Source of the DNA: Macondimonas sp035325645
GTDB taxonomy: Bacteria; Pseudomonadota; Gammaproteobacteria; UBA5335
Length of the DNA: 64,000 nucleotides
Assembly: GCA_035325645.1 (NCBI GenBank)
Contig: DAOKZK010000002.1
Coordinates: 1 to 64,000 of the forward strand
Reading direction: 5' to 3'
The notes below the pieces were generated by a model. That model was given only the letters and a program-made list of their open reading frames with translations. It was not told where the DNA came from and made no database searches. The translations under genes and the position numbers were made by a program. This document shows, in pieces, positions 1 to 8,538 of this stretch (positions are counted from its first letter, which is position 1; each line of letters opens with the position of its first letter).

Positions 1-186
1 GCGAAATCACCACGAAATCACACGGGTTCGGGAGTTGTTCAGACTTTCCTTAGCAAGAACATCCGCTACCTGTATCAGAACGAATACCGCTTCGCTTGGA
101 CGATGCCAGAAGACTCGATGCTTGCCCCGTTTTTTGTCGAACTCGGACCACTCGATGACATTGCCGAGATCTTCGAACTTGCGTGA
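1..186 (+). CDS. C-terminal part of an unrecognised protein (5' end outside window)
   Basis: Frame 1 is open from the first base and ends at TGA 184-186, giving 61 visible residues. The tail contains KNIRYLYQNEYRFAW and ends in a run of acidic and hydrophobic residues (DDIAEIFELA). This looks like the well-ordered C-terminus of a real protein rather than noise. I do not recognise the family. 'EYRFAW'-like strings occur near the C-terminus of several uncharacterised proteins, but that is only an impression. The gene has no visible operon partner: 142 bp separate it from pxpB. The competing short ORF on the same strand at 35-235 is in another frame and has no supporting feature. Confidence 0.5.
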   Translation, partial: AKSPRNHTGSGVVQTFLSKNIRYLYQNEYRFAWTMPEDSMLAPFFVELGPLDDIAEIFELA

Positions 187-328
187 AATCAGATTGCGAT
201 CGAATGTTCTGCTCGCTTCCTTCCTACGGCGCTGATGCAAGAATGCTCGATCGCCGCAGGAATGCGCGGCCCAAAGTCTCGCGGACGCGACGCTCGACCA
301 TGACTTGCCTCTCGTCGACAGGCGCCCG

Positions 329-1024
329 ATGAAACCGGCTGCGCGTATCGCGCCGCTGGGCGATTGCGCCCTGCAGATCACCCTCGGCACGCGGCTCGGC
401 GATGCCACGAATGCAAAGGTCCACGCGCTGGCGCGGCGGATTCGCGACGCCGCACTGCCCGGCCTGCGCGACCTCGTGCCGGCCTACACGACGCTGACGC
501 TGCACTACGATCCACAGACGTGGACGCACGACACGCTCTGTCGCGCGCTGACGGCGCTGCTTGCGGCGCAGGACGAGGTGGCCGATGCGTCCGCACCACC
601 GCGTGAGGTCTGCATCCCGGTTTGTTACGGCGGGGAGTACGGCCCGGACCTGATGGCGGTCGCCACTCATGCGGGACTGTCCGCCGATGCCGTGATCCAG
701 CGCCACACCGGCGTGCTGTACCGGGTGTATTTCCTTGGCTTCACGCCGGGATTTGCCTATCTGGGCGGGCTGGATCCAAGGCTCGCCATGGCGCGCAAGG
801 CCACGCCGCGCGCCCGCGTAGCCGCCGGCTCGGTGGGCATCGCCGGCGCGCAGACGGGCGTGTATCCCCAGGCCACACCGGGCGGCTGGCAGATCATCGG
901 CCGCACGCCGCTGACGCTCTTCGATCCCGCGCGCTCGCCGCCCTGTCTGCTGGCGCCCGACGACCGGGTGCGCTTCGTGGCGATCGAGCCGGCCGCTTTC
1001 GACGGGCACGCCGGCGCGCCATGA
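329..1024 (+). CDS. pxpB: 5-oxoprolinase subunit PxpB (KipI/YbgJ family)
   Basis: The 231-residue protein carries the KipI-type N-terminus (RIAPLGDCALQITLG), the central YRVYFLGFTPGFAYLGGLD and the IAGAQTGVYPQATPGGWQIIGRTP block of the carboxyltransferase C/D family. In E. coli and B. subtilis, PxpA, PxpB and PxpC together hydrolyse 5-oxoproline to glutamate with ATP. PxpB and PxpC handle carboxylation or phosphorylation. I chose ATG 329 because homology begins immediately after it. A TTG at 305 is the only other upstream start seen. The stop overlaps the pxpC start by ATGA, so the pair is translationally coupled. The pxpA subunit is not adjacent. Confidence 0.9.
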   Translation: MKPAARIAPLGDCALQITLGTRLGDATNAKVHALARRIRDAALPGLRDLVPAYTTLTLHYDPQTWTHDTLCRALTALLAAQDEVADASAPPREVCIPVCYGGEYGPDLMAVATHAGLSADAVIQRHTGVLYRVYFLGFTPGFAYLGGLDPRLAMARKATPRARVAAGSVGIAGAQTGVYPQATPGGWQIIGRTPLTLFDPARSPPCLLAPDDRVRFVAIEPAAFDGHAGAP

Positions 1025-2022
1025 TTCACGTCGAAGCCCCCGGTCTGCTGACCACGGTGCAGGACCTCGGACGCTGGGGACACCAGCACCTGGGGCTGGC
1101 ACCGGGCGGGGCCATGGACGCGGATGCGGCCCGCATCGCCAATCTGCTGGCGGGCAACGATCCGGGCGCGGCGGTGCTTGAAATCACGCTGGCGGGCCCC
1201 CGCCTCATACTGGAAAGCGGCACCTGGATCGCCTGGACCGGCGCCCCCTCGGCCATCACGCTGAACGACGCCGATCTGCCCGGCTGGCGGCCCGTGTGGG
1301 CGCCGGCCGGCAGCCGTCTGTCCTGGGGCGGCCTGTATCGGGGATGCCGGGCCTATCTCGCCGTGGGCGGCGGGATCGCGGTTCCGCTCATTCTCGGCAG
1401 CCGCAGCACTGACCTGCGCGCCGGAATCGGCGGCTTGGGCGGTCGCCCCCTGCAGGCCGGCGACCGCTTGCCGATCGGCGCGCCCCGTCGCACCGGCGGC
1501 GGACCACGTGGCAGCGCCTTCTGGCCCGACTGGTGGGTCCGCAACGATGCCCCGCCACCGGGCCAGCCAGTGACGCTCCCGTTCATTCCCGGCCCCGATT
1601 GGCAAACGTTGCCGAATTGGGCGCGCGAGGCGCTGGCGACGGGTGCATTTCGCGTCAGTCCGCGCTTCGACCGCATGGGCCTGCGCCTGTCCGGCCCGGC
1701 CCTGCCCGCACCAACAGGCCCCGAGCGACTGTCGGCGGGGGTCACCTGCGGCACGCTGCAACTGCCGCCCGACGGCCGGCCGATCCTTCTCGGCGTCGAC
1801 CACCAGACCACGGGTGGGTATCCTGTGCTGGGGACCGCGGCCGGCATCGCCCGATCCCGTCTGGCGCAACTGCGCTCGGGAGATGCCGTCGCATTCCGGC
1901 CGCTGCCGATCGGCGCGGCGCAGGCGCTGCATCGCCGTCATGAGCGAAACATCCGCCGGCTGGCGGTTGCGCTCGAGATGGCGAGTCCGCCTGACGGCGC
2001 CCTGAAAAGATCGTCTGAGTAA
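1021..2022 (+). CDS. pxpC: 5-oxoprolinase subunit PxpC (KipA/YbgK, biotin-dependent carboxyltransferase family)
   Basis: The 333-residue protein starts with the family-typical IHVEAPGLLTTVQDLGRWG and HLGLAPGGAMDADA. It continues with LEITLAGPRLILESGTWIAWTGA and ends in the VDHQTTGGYPVLGTAAGIARSRL block. It partners PxpB in 5-oxoprolinase. ATG 1021 overlaps the pxpB stop (ATGA). The open frame extends upstream to 622, but that part is an out-of-frame shadow of pxpB. A gap of 28 bp leads to gloA, so the three genes may share a transcript. No metabolic link to gloA is evident beyond glutathione and oxoproline chemistry, which is inference. Confidence 0.9.
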   Translation: MIHVEAPGLLTTVQDLGRWGHQHLGLAPGGAMDADAARIANLLAGNDPGAAVLEITLAGPRLILESGTWIAWTGAPSAITLNDADLPGWRPVWAPAGSRLSWGGLYRGCRAYLAVGGGIAVPLILGSRSTDLRAGIGGLGGRPLQAGDRLPIGAPRRTGGGPRGSAFWPDWWVRNDAPPPGQPVTLPFIPGPDWQTLPNWAREALATGAFRVSPRFDRMGLRLSGPALPAPTGPERLSAGVTCGTLQLPPDGRPILLGVDHQTTGGYPVLGTAAGIARSRLAQLRSGDAVAFRPLPIGAAQALHRRHERNIRRLAVALEMASPPDGALKRSSE

Positions 2023-2050
2023 CCCCCGTCTCGCAACAGGAGGCATCGCC

Positions 2051-2437
2051 ATGCGAATCATCCACACCATGCTGCGCGTCACCGACCTCGAAAGGTCACT
2101 GGCGTTCTACACCGAGGTCATGGGGATGCGCCTGTTGCGTCGACAGGATTATCCGGAGGGTCGCTTCACGCTCGCCTTCGTCGGCTACGCAGAAGAAGCC
2201 GATTCGGCAGTCATCGAACTGACCCACAATTGGGACACGGACCACTACGAATTGGGCAATGGTTTTGGCCATATCGCTATCTCGGTGGATGACATCCATC
2301 AAACCTGCGAACAGGTCCGCGCTCGCGGCGGCGTCATTACACGCGAGCCCGGCCCCATGAAGCACGGCCACACGGTGATCGCCTTCATTCGCGATCCAGA
2401 TGGATATGCGCTTGAACTGATAGAGAAACGCAGCTGA
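2051..2437 (+). CDS. gloA: Lactoylglutathione lyase (glyoxalase I)
   Basis: This 128-residue protein belongs to the vicinal-oxygen-chelate fold. It converts the hemithioacetal of methylglyoxal and glutathione to S-lactoylglutathione in the cytosol. The four metal ligands known from E. coli GloA sit at the same positions: H5, E56, H74 and E122. The short length without the extra loops of the zinc-type enzyme suggests the Ni/Co-activated E. coli class (inference). GGAGG-like bases (caggaggcatcgcc) lie just before ATG 2051. Confidence 0.95.
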   Translation: MRIIHTMLRVTDLERSLAFYTEVMGMRLLRRQDYPEGRFTLAFVGYAEEADSAVIELTHNWDTDHYELGNGFGHIAISVDDIHQTCEQVRARGGVITREPGPMKHGHTVIAFIRDPDGYALELIEKRS

Positions 2438-2465
2438 CGCCGCCCTGTGGCGATCACGGTTACGA

Positions 2466-2494
2466 TTGCATCGCGGCAAGCGCTCGCCTATGGT
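2466..2494 (+). promoter_or_regulatory. Possible sigma70-like promoter for sodB
   Basis: TTGCAT (2466-2471) and TATGGT (2489-2494) are separated by exactly 17 bp in the 171-bp gap between gloA and sodB. Matches to consensus are partial (3/6 and 4/6). The call rests on spacing and location only. Confidence 0.22.
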
Positions 2495-2608
2495 AGGCCT
2501 TCGACTCGCCCCCGGCCCCGGCGTCGTTCACTACCCCGCCTGAGCGGCGGCGGCATCCGCTGACGCAGCCGGGATCGACATCACGTTCACCCCATCAGGA
2601 GAGCGATA

Positions 2609-3193
2609 ATGATCCATACCCTGCCCGAACTGCCCTACGCCATGGATGCCCTGCAGCCCCATCTCTCCAAGGAAACCTTGGAATACCACTATGGCAAGCA
2701 CCACAAGGCCTATGTGGATACGCTCAACAGCCTGATTCCCGATACCGAATACGCCGACCTCAGCCTGGAAGAAATCATTCGCAAGGCGACCGGCAAACTG
2801 TTCAACCAGGCGGCGCAGGTCTGGAATCACACCTTCTATTGGCATTGCCTGTCGCCCAACGGCGGCGGCGAACCTACCGGCGCTCTGGCCGAGGCCATCA
2901 CCAAGAGCTTCGGATCGTTTGCCGAGTTCAAGAAGGCCTTCACCGATCAGACCATTGCGAATTTCGGCTCCGGCTGGGGCTGGCTGGTCAAGAAATCCGA
3001 CGGCAGCCTGGCCATCGTCGAGACTTCCAATGCCGCCACGCCCTTGACTGACACGACTGTCGTCCCTTTGCTCACCTGCGACATCTGGGAACATGCCTAC
3101 TACATCGACTACCGCAATGCGCGTCCCAAGTACATGGAAGCGTTCTGGAATCTGGTAAACTGGGAGTTTGTCGCGAAAAACTTCGCCGCCTGA
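2609..3193 (+). CDS. sodB: Superoxide dismutase [Fe]
   Basis: The 194-residue Fe/Mn-family SOD has all metal ligands: H27, H74, D158 and H162. The AAQVWNHTFYW segment, with Gln in the position typical of Fe-SOD, and DIWEHAYYIDY near the C-terminus point to the iron form. It dismutates superoxide to peroxide and O2 in the cytoplasm. AGGAGAG lies seven bases before ATG 2609. The gene appears monocistronic: a strong terminator follows 21 bp after the stop. Confidence 0.97.
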   Translation: MIHTLPELPYAMDALQPHLSKETLEYHYGKHHKAYVDTLNSLIPDTEYADLSLEEIIRKATGKLFNQAAQVWNHTFYWHCLSPNGGGEPTGALAEAITKSFGSFAEFKKAFTDQTIANFGSGWGWLVKKSDGSLAIVETSNAATPLTDTTVVPLLTCDIWEHAYYIDYRNARPKYMEAFWNLVNWEFVAKNFAA

Positions 3194-3214
3194 TCCACGC
3201 CAAGCGAACCAAGC

Positions 3215-3254
3215 GGTGGGGCCGTCGGTCGCCGATGGTCCCACCTTTCTTTTT
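3215..3254 (+). terminator. Rho-independent terminator of sodB
   Basis: GGTGGGGCC (3215-3223) pairs with GGTCCCACC (3237-3245) with one G-T wobble. Inside it GTCGG/CCGAT closes a TCG triloop, so the stem is about 14 bp. It is followed by the T-rich tract TTTCTTTTTC. It lies directly after sodB and before argD. Confidence 0.85.
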
Positions 3255-3317
3255 CGGGTATCAGGATCACTCGGCAACCGCAATCGATCACGGAAGAAGC
3301 GCCGAGAAAGGGCCGCC

Positions 3318-4499
3318 ATGAACGAGCATCTGATGTCGACCTATGCCCGCCTGCCCGTCGCTTTCGCGCGGGGCGCGGGCGCTTGGCTCTGGGACGAACA
3401 GGATCGACGCTACCTCGACGCCGTAAGTGGCATCGCGGTCTGCGGCTTGGGCCATGCCCACCCCGACATCGCCGCTGCCGTATCCGAGCAGGCTGCTACG
3501 TTGCTGCACACGTCCAACCTGTATCGCATTCCGCTACAGGAAACCCTAGGCGCGCGACTGTGCGAGCTTGCGGGCATGGATCGGGTGTTTTTCTGCAACT
3601 CCGGCGCCGAGGCCAACGAAGCGGCAATCAAGCTGGCGCGCCGTTTGGGTCATGCGCGGGGAATCGATCTGCCACGCATCGTGGTGATGGACGGCGCTTT
3701 CCACGGCCGCACGCTGGCCACGCTGACTGCGACGGCGAACGCCAAGGCCCAACAAGGTTTCGGGCCCTTGGTCGAAGGCTTCATCCGCGTTCCTTTCGGC
3801 GATCTGGACGCCTTGGAGCGTCTTGCGACCCAGGAAGGTGGCATCGTCGCCGTGCTGCTGGAGCCGGTTCAGGGCGAAGGGGGCATTCGGATCGCCTCGC
3901 CCGAATATCTGCAGGGCGTGCGTCGCCTGTGTGACCGGCAGGGCTGGCTGATGATGGTCGATGAAATCCAGTCCGGCATGGGCCGATCCGGGGCATGGTT
4001 CGCCCATCAACACGCAGGCATAACGCCGGATGTCATGACACTGGCCAAGGCGCTCGGCAACGGCATACCGATCGGCGCCTGTCTGGCTCGCGGAGGGGCG
4101 GCCGAAGCCCTGCAGCCCGGCAGCCACGGCACTACCTTCGGCGGCAATCCGCTCGCCTGTCGCGCCGCCCTCACCGTGCTCGACGTGCTCGAACGCGAAC
4201 AGTGGATCGACAGCGTTTCGACGCGCGCCAATCAACTGGTCGACGCGCTGCGCGATGCCTTGGCCGATTTGCCGATCGTGCGCGACATCCGCCACCAGGG
4301 TTTTCTGATCGGCATTGAACTGGATCGCCCAGCGCCGACCTTGCCGGCTCTGGCGCTGGAGGAAGGCATCCTCATCAACGTGACGGCCGAGCGCGTCATC
4401 CGGCTGCTGCCGCCGCTGATCTGGACGGATGAACACACCCACCATCTGGTCCCGCGCCTGCGCCGCGTGCTGGACCGATTCATCATCAGTCAGGGATGA
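3318..4499 (+). CDS. argD: Acetylornithine/succinyldiaminopimelate aminotransferase
   Basis: This is a 393-residue class III PLP aminotransferase. Features seen are the N-terminal LWDEQDRRYLDAVSGIAVCGLGHAHP, FFCNSGAEANEAAIKLAR for PLP phosphate binding, FHGRTLATLTAT, VDEIQSGMGRSG, and the Schiff-base lysine in DVMTLAKALGNGIPIGA. It makes N-acetylornithine in arginine synthesis and may also serve lysine synthesis. The ORF opens at 3168, but those first 50 codons run through the sodB end and the terminator. ATG 3318, with GAGAAAGG upstream, is the better start. The argF start lies 7 bp after the stop, so the two form an arginine operon. Confidence 0.95.
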   Translation: MNEHLMSTYARLPVAFARGAGAWLWDEQDRRYLDAVSGIAVCGLGHAHPDIAAAVSEQAATLLHTSNLYRIPLQETLGARLCELAGMDRVFFCNSGAEANEAAIKLARRLGHARGIDLPRIVVMDGAFHGRTLATLTATANAKAQQGFGPLVEGFIRVPFGDLDALERLATQEGGIVAVLLEPVQGEGGIRIASPEYLQGVRRLCDRQGWLMMVDEIQSGMGRSGAWFAHQHAGITPDVMTLAKALGNGIPIGACLARGGAAEALQPGSHGTTFGGNPLACRAALTVLDVLEREQWIDSVSTRANQLVDALRDALADLPIVRDIRHQGFLIGIELDRPAPTLPALALEEGILINVTAERVIRLLPPLIWTDEHTHHLVPRLRRVLDRFIISQG

Positions 4500-4506
4500 C
4501 TCGTTT

Positions 4507-5436
4507 GTGACCGTTCGCCATTTTTTGACACTGCTCGATTTCACGGCCGATGAACTCAAGGCCCTGCTCGCGCGCGCCCATGTGCTCAAAGCCATGCATC
4601 GCCGTGGTGAAGTGCATCTGCCTCTGCAGCACAAGACCTTGGCCATGATTTTCGAGAAGGCGTCCACCCGAACGCGGGTGTCCTTCGAAGCGGGCATGAC
4701 GCAACTGGGTGGTCACGCGCTGTTCCTGTCGCCGCGGGACAGCCAACTGGGGCGCGGGGAGCCCATCGCCGACACGGCCCGCGTCATTTCCTCCATGGTG
4801 GACGCCGTGATGATCCGCGCTCACCGCCACGACATGGTGGAAACCTTCGCCGCCCATTCCCGCGTGCCGGTGATCAACGCCCTGACCGATCAACACCACC
4901 CCTGCCAGTTGCTGGCCGATCTGCAGACCTACGAGGAGCACCGCGGACCCATTGCCGGACGTACCGTCGCCTGGATCGGCGACGGCAACAACGTCTGCCA
5001 GTCCTATGTCCACGCGGCCATGCGCTTCGGATTCGACCTGCGCATCGCCTGCCCGGAACAGGACGCCCCGGACGCCGCGCTGCTGCGCGCAGCAGGGTCG
5101 CGGGTGACGGTTCTGCGCGACCCGCGCCAAGCCGCGCGGGATGCGGACCTGATCGTCACCGACGTCTGGGCCAGCATGGGTCAGGAAACCGAGCAGGCTG
5201 CGCGCAGTGCCCGTTTTGCGCCTTATCAGGTCGATGCGGCCTTGATGGCCTTGGCCCGTCCCGATGCCCTGTTCATGCATTGCCTCCCGGCTCACCGCGG
5301 TGAAGAAGTCAGCGCCGAGGTCATCGACGGCAAGCAGAGCGTGGTCTGGGACGAAGCGGAAAACCGGCTGCACGCGCAGAAGGCGTTGCTGGAGTTCCTG
5401 CTCGCGGCGCCCCGCCCGCTGATCGGTTCGACTTGA
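4507..5436 (+). CDS. argF: Ornithine carbamoyltransferase
   Basis: The 309-residue protein has the carbamoyl-phosphate motif STRTR within EKASTRTRVSFE, the HHPCQLLAD (HPxQ) motif, WIGDGNNVCQSY and the ornithine-binding MHCLPAHRGEE loop. It condenses ornithine and carbamoyl phosphate to citrulline. The start is GTG 4507 (VTVRHFLTLLDF), just after the argD stop. The longer frame from 4429 would read through the argD tail and adds nothing conserved. It is coupled with argD. Confidence 0.94.
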   Translation: MTVRHFLTLLDFTADELKALLARAHVLKAMHRRGEVHLPLQHKTLAMIFEKASTRTRVSFEAGMTQLGGHALFLSPRDSQLGRGEPIADTARVISSMVDAVMIRAHRHDMVETFAAHSRVPVINALTDQHHPCQLLADLQTYEEHRGPIAGRTVAWIGDGNNVCQSYVHAAMRFGFDLRIACPEQDAPDAALLRAAGSRVTVLRDPRQAARDADLIVTDVWASMGQETEQAARSARFAPYQVDAALMALARPDALFMHCLPAHRGEEVSAEVIDGKQSVVWDEAENRLHAQKALLEFLLAAPRPLIGST

Positions 5437-5451
5437 AGAAAGGCATCCCTC

Positions 5452-6255
5452 ATGGACGATCCTTTGGTCGAGATTCGGGGTCTGAGGTTCAGACGCGGCC
5501 GACGCGTGATCTTCGACGGCGTCGATCTCGTCATTCCGCGCGGCAGGATCACCGCCGTCATGGGACCCAGCGGCACCGGCAAGACGACCTTGTTGCGGCT
5601 CATCGGAGGGCAATTGCGTCCCGATGCGGGGACGCTCCGTGTCGACGGCATTTCGGTACCCGAACTCCGCCGCAAGGAGCTCTACGGGTTGAGACACCGC
5701 ATGGGCATGCTGTTCCAGAGCGGCGCCTTGCTGACCGATCTCTCCGTTTTCGAAAACGTGGCCTTTCCGCTGCGCGAGCATACCGACCTGCCAGAGGCAC
5801 TGGTGCGCGATGTGGTCTTGATGAAACTGGAATTGGTGGGGCTGCGCGGGGCATGGCGGCTCATGCCGGACGAACTCTCGGGCGGCATGGCCCGGCGGGT
5901 CGCTCTCGCTCGCGCGATCGTGCTCGACCCCATGATGATTCTGTACGATGAACCCTTTGTCGGCTTGGATCCGATTTCCATGGGCGTCGTGGTGCGACTG
6001 ATCCGCCGCCTCAACGATGCGCTCGGTTTGACCTCGATCATCGTGACCCACGACGTACACGAGGTCACGGCCATAGCGGACATGTGCTACCTGTTGTCGG
6101 AAGGCAAGGTCATGGGCGCGGGATCGCCGCAGACCCTGGCAAACTCGGATTCGGAGTGGGTGCGGCAATTCATGAACGGCCTGGATGACGGACCCGTACC
6201 CTTCCACTATCCTGCCCCCGACCTTGCGCGCGACCTGCTGGGAGACGCCGTCTGA
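5452..6255 (+). CDS. mlaF: Phospholipid ABC transporter ATP-binding protein MlaF
   Basis: The 267-residue ABC ATPase has Walker A GPSGTGKTT, the Q-loop MLFQSGALL, signature LSGGMARRVALARA, Walker B MILYDEPFVGLDP and switch His in IIVTHD. The MLFQSGALLTDLSVFENVAFPLR stretch is typical of MlaF. With MlaE, MlaD and MlaB it forms the inner-membrane complex that maintains outer-membrane lipid asymmetry. Its stop overlaps the mlaE start (TGATG). It begins 15 bp after argF, so transcription may run on from argDF. Confidence 0.94.
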   Translation: MDDPLVEIRGLRFRRGRRVIFDGVDLVIPRGRITAVMGPSGTGKTTLLRLIGGQLRPDAGTLRVDGISVPELRRKELYGLRHRMGMLFQSGALLTDLSVFENVAFPLREHTDLPEALVRDVVLMKLELVGLRGAWRLMPDELSGGMARRVALARAIVLDPMMILYDEPFVGLDPISMGVVVRLIRRLNDALGLTSIIVTHDVHEVTAIADMCYLLSEGKVMGAGSPQTLANSDSEWVRQFMNGLDDGPVPFHYPAPDLARDLLGDAV

Positions 6256-7034
6256 TGGCCCAGCGACCGATAACCCTCACCGTGATTGCCGACATGCTGG
6301 CCGGGCTCGGCCGCAGCACGCTGTTCCTGCTGCGGGTCATTGCGGGGCTGCCCTCGCTGGTATTGCGTCCCAGCCTCGTCATCCAGCAGCTCTACGCCGT
6401 GGGCGTGCTGTCGCTCATCATCATCATCGTCTCGGGAACCTTCGTCGGCATGGTGCTCGGACTGCAGGGCTACAACACCTTGCGCAATTTCGGGGCAGCC
6501 GAATCCCTTGGGGTCATCGTCGCACTGTCCCTGCTGCGGGAACTGGGCCCGGTGGTCACCGCGCTGCTGTTCGCCGGCCGGGCCGGCTCGGCGGTGGCGG
6601 CCGAAATCGGTCTGATGCGCGCGACCGAGCAGCTCTCGGCAATGGAGATGATGGCCGTCGACCCGGTGCGTCGGGTGGTGGCGCCACGCTTTCTGGCCGG
6701 GATGCTCTCCATGCCCCTGCTCTCGGCCATCTTCACGGCCTTGGGGATCTTCGGCGGCTATCTGGTGGGCGTGGAACTGCTCGGCGTGGATGCGGGAGCC
6801 TACTGGGGGCAGATCCAGAACGCCGCGAGCTTTGAGGATGACGTACTCAACGGCATCATCAAGAGCCTGGTCTTCGGTGTCGTGGTGAGCTGGATTGCCG
6901 TGTATCAGGGCTACCACAGCATGCCCACCTCCGAAGGCGTGAGCCGGGCCACCACCAGCACCGTCGTGGTGTCATCCTTGGCGATTCTGGCGCTCGATTT
7001 CGTCCTGACCGGCCTGATGTTTACGGGAGATTGA
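6255..7034 (+). CDS. mlaE: Phospholipid ABC transporter permease MlaE
   Basis: This 259-residue polytopic membrane protein shows the MlaE-family segments GTFVGMVLGLQGYNTL, SLLRELGPVVTALLFAGRAGSAVAAEIGLM and MEMMAVDPVRRVVAPRFLAGM. About five to six hydrophobic segments are visible. It is the permease of the Mla complex and is coupled to mlaF (TGATG) and, 1 bp later, to mlaD. Confidence 0.94.
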   Translation: MAQRPITLTVIADMLAGLGRSTLFLLRVIAGLPSLVLRPSLVIQQLYAVGVLSLIIIIVSGTFVGMVLGLQGYNTLRNFGAAESLGVIVALSLLRELGPVVTALLFAGRAGSAVAAEIGLMRATEQLSAMEMMAVDPVRRVVAPRFLAGMLSMPLLSAIFTALGIFGGYLVGVELLGVDAGAYWGQIQNAASFEDDVLNGIIKSLVFGVVVSWIAVYQGYHSMPTSEGVSRATTSTVVVSSLAILALDFVLTGLMFTGD

Positions 7035-7035
7035 C

Positions 7036-7509
7036 ATGAACCAGACCCGCCTGATGGAACTGGTGGTGGGGCTCTTTATCTGCCTCGGCCTCGCGGCCAC
7101 CTTCCTGTTGACACTGCAGGTGAGTACGCAGAACGATCTGGCGGCCAGCAGGTCGTACACGCTCAAGCTTCGTTTCGACAATGTCGGCAGCCTGCGCGTG
7201 CGAGCGCCGGTGACTCTGGCAGGGGTACGGATCGGTCGGGTAACCTCGGTGGACGTCGATCCCGAAAGCTTTCAGGCCGAAGTCGAAGTCGGGATCGACC
7301 AGCGCTTCGACAAGCTGCCCACCGACACCAGCGCCTCCATCCAGACGGCCGGCATCCTGGGTGAGCAATACATTGCGCTCCAGCCCGGCGGGGCCATGGA
7401 TAACCTGAAGGACGGCGACCGCATCAATTTCACGCAGTCGGCCATCGTCCTGGAGAATCTGATCGGGCGTTTCCTCGCCCAGAGCGGTGCAGAGTCCGAG
7501 CAGAAATAA
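7036..7509 (+). CDS. mlaD: Phospholipid-binding MCE-domain protein MlaD
   Basis: The 157-residue protein has one N-terminal membrane anchor (LVVGLFICLGLAATFLLTL, about residues 9-27). One MCE domain follows, with FDNVGSLRVRAPVTLAGVRIGRV and ASIQTAGILGEQYIALQPGG. MlaD forms a hexameric periplasmic ring on MlaE that passes phospholipid to or from MlaC. It sits in the usual mlaFEDCB order. Confidence 0.94.
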   Translation: MNQTRLMELVVGLFICLGLAATFLLTLQVSTQNDLAASRSYTLKLRFDNVGSLRVRAPVTLAGVRIGRVTSVDVDPESFQAEVEVGIDQRFDKLPTDTSASIQTAGILGEQYIALQPGGAMDNLKDGDRINFTQSAIVLENLIGRFLAQSGAESEQK

Positions 7510-7536
7510 TACGAAGCATCCAGAAAAGGAGAGCCC

Positions 7537-8169
7537 ATGCGCGCCATCATCGCCTTGCTGATCTTTTCCCTGTCGGTGCCGGCCTTGGCCCAGGATCCCC
7601 TCCGAACCGACAATCCGGCACAGTTCATCCAGACCCTGATGGACCGGGTGTTGGGCCAGATCAAGACCGAACGGCCGCGCCTGCAGAATGACCGTCAGGC
7701 CCTGCGCCAACTCGTCAACGAGGGTATTGTGCCGCATGCGGACTTCCGCACCACCTCGCGCCTGGTGCTGGGCCCGTTCTGGAACCAGGCCTCTGACGCC
7801 CAGAAAGCCGCGTTCATGGAAGCTTTCCAGGACATGCTGATGCGCACTTACGCCGATGCCCTGCTGTCCTATGAAGACCAGCCCATTCGCGTCAAACGTC
7901 CTGCCGGCGGTTATTTCGATTGGGACAAGTCGGTTCCGACCGAAATCATCATGAAAGACGGCCGTCCCGTTCAGGTCAAGTATTATCTCTATCGCAATCC
8001 TCAAGGCGAGTGGAAAGTCTATGACGTGGTGGCCGAAAACGTCAGCTTCATCATGAGCTATCGCAACGTCCTCCAGGACGATGCCCGTCGCCTGGGCTTG
8101 GACGGACTGATCCAGAAAATGCGTAGCCAGACCATTCCAGTAGCCCAGACCGATGCCCAGAAAAGCTGA
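7537..8169 (+). CDS. mlaC: Periplasmic phospholipid shuttle MlaC
   Basis: The 210-residue protein begins with a signal peptide (MRAIIALLIFSLSVPALAQ, cleavage likely after ALA). The MlaC (Ttg2D/VacJ-associated) domain follows, with FRTTSRLVLGPFWNQASDAQKAAF and VYDVVAENVSFIMSYR. It carries phospholipid between the MlaA-porin complex and MlaFEDB. AAGGAGAG precedes ATG 7537. The 3' end overlaps mlaB by 17 bp. Confidence 0.94.
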   Translation: MRAIIALLIFSLSVPALAQDPLRTDNPAQFIQTLMDRVLGQIKTERPRLQNDRQALRQLVNEGIVPHADFRTTSRLVLGPFWNQASDAQKAAFMEAFQDMLMRTYADALLSYEDQPIRVKRPAGGYFDWDKSVPTEIIMKDGRPVQVKYYLYRNPQGEWKVYDVVAENVSFIMSYRNVLQDDARRLGLDGLIQKMRSQTIPVAQTDAQKS

Positions 8170-8488
8170 TTCCAGTGAAGGCGTGGCCCTGACGCACGCC
8201 GAGGGAAATGCGATCCGCGTCTCCGGGGCGCTGACCTTCGCCTCGGCCGGCCGCGCCATCGAAGCCTTTCGTCCCTATTGCCAGCAACAGACCATAAAGC
8301 CTTTGCTGCTTGATCTTGCCGCGGTTACCCGCATGGACAGCGCCGGCTTGGCACTCCTGTTGCATTGGAAACGGATGGCCCATGCTGCGGGGCAACCGGT
8401 GCGGTTTTCGGCGCTGCCCGAGCAGGCGCGCAATCTCGCTGCGGTATTCGGCGTCGCCGATCTGATCGATTCGAGCAGCACCCGCTGA
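8153..8488 (+). CDS. mlaB: STAS-domain protein MlaB
   Basis: The 111-residue single STAS domain contains LLLDLAAVTRMDSAGLALLLHWKR. The DSAGLA motif holds the Ser equivalent to the regulatory residue of anti-sigma antagonists. MlaB binds MlaF and stabilises the transporter. The start ATG 8153 lies inside the mlaC 3' end, which suggests coupled translation. It is the last mla gene: ppc begins 50 bp later. Confidence 0.88.
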   Translation: MPRKADSSEGVALTHAEGNAIRVSGALTFASAGRAIEAFRPYCQQQTIKPLLLDLAAVTRMDSAGLALLLHWKRMAHAAGQPVRFSALPEQARNLAAVFGVADLIDSSSTR

Positions 8489-8538
8489 TCCGCTCCCGAC
8501 GCCTCGGGACGGATGAGCCTGCCGTTCCGGGAGTCCGT

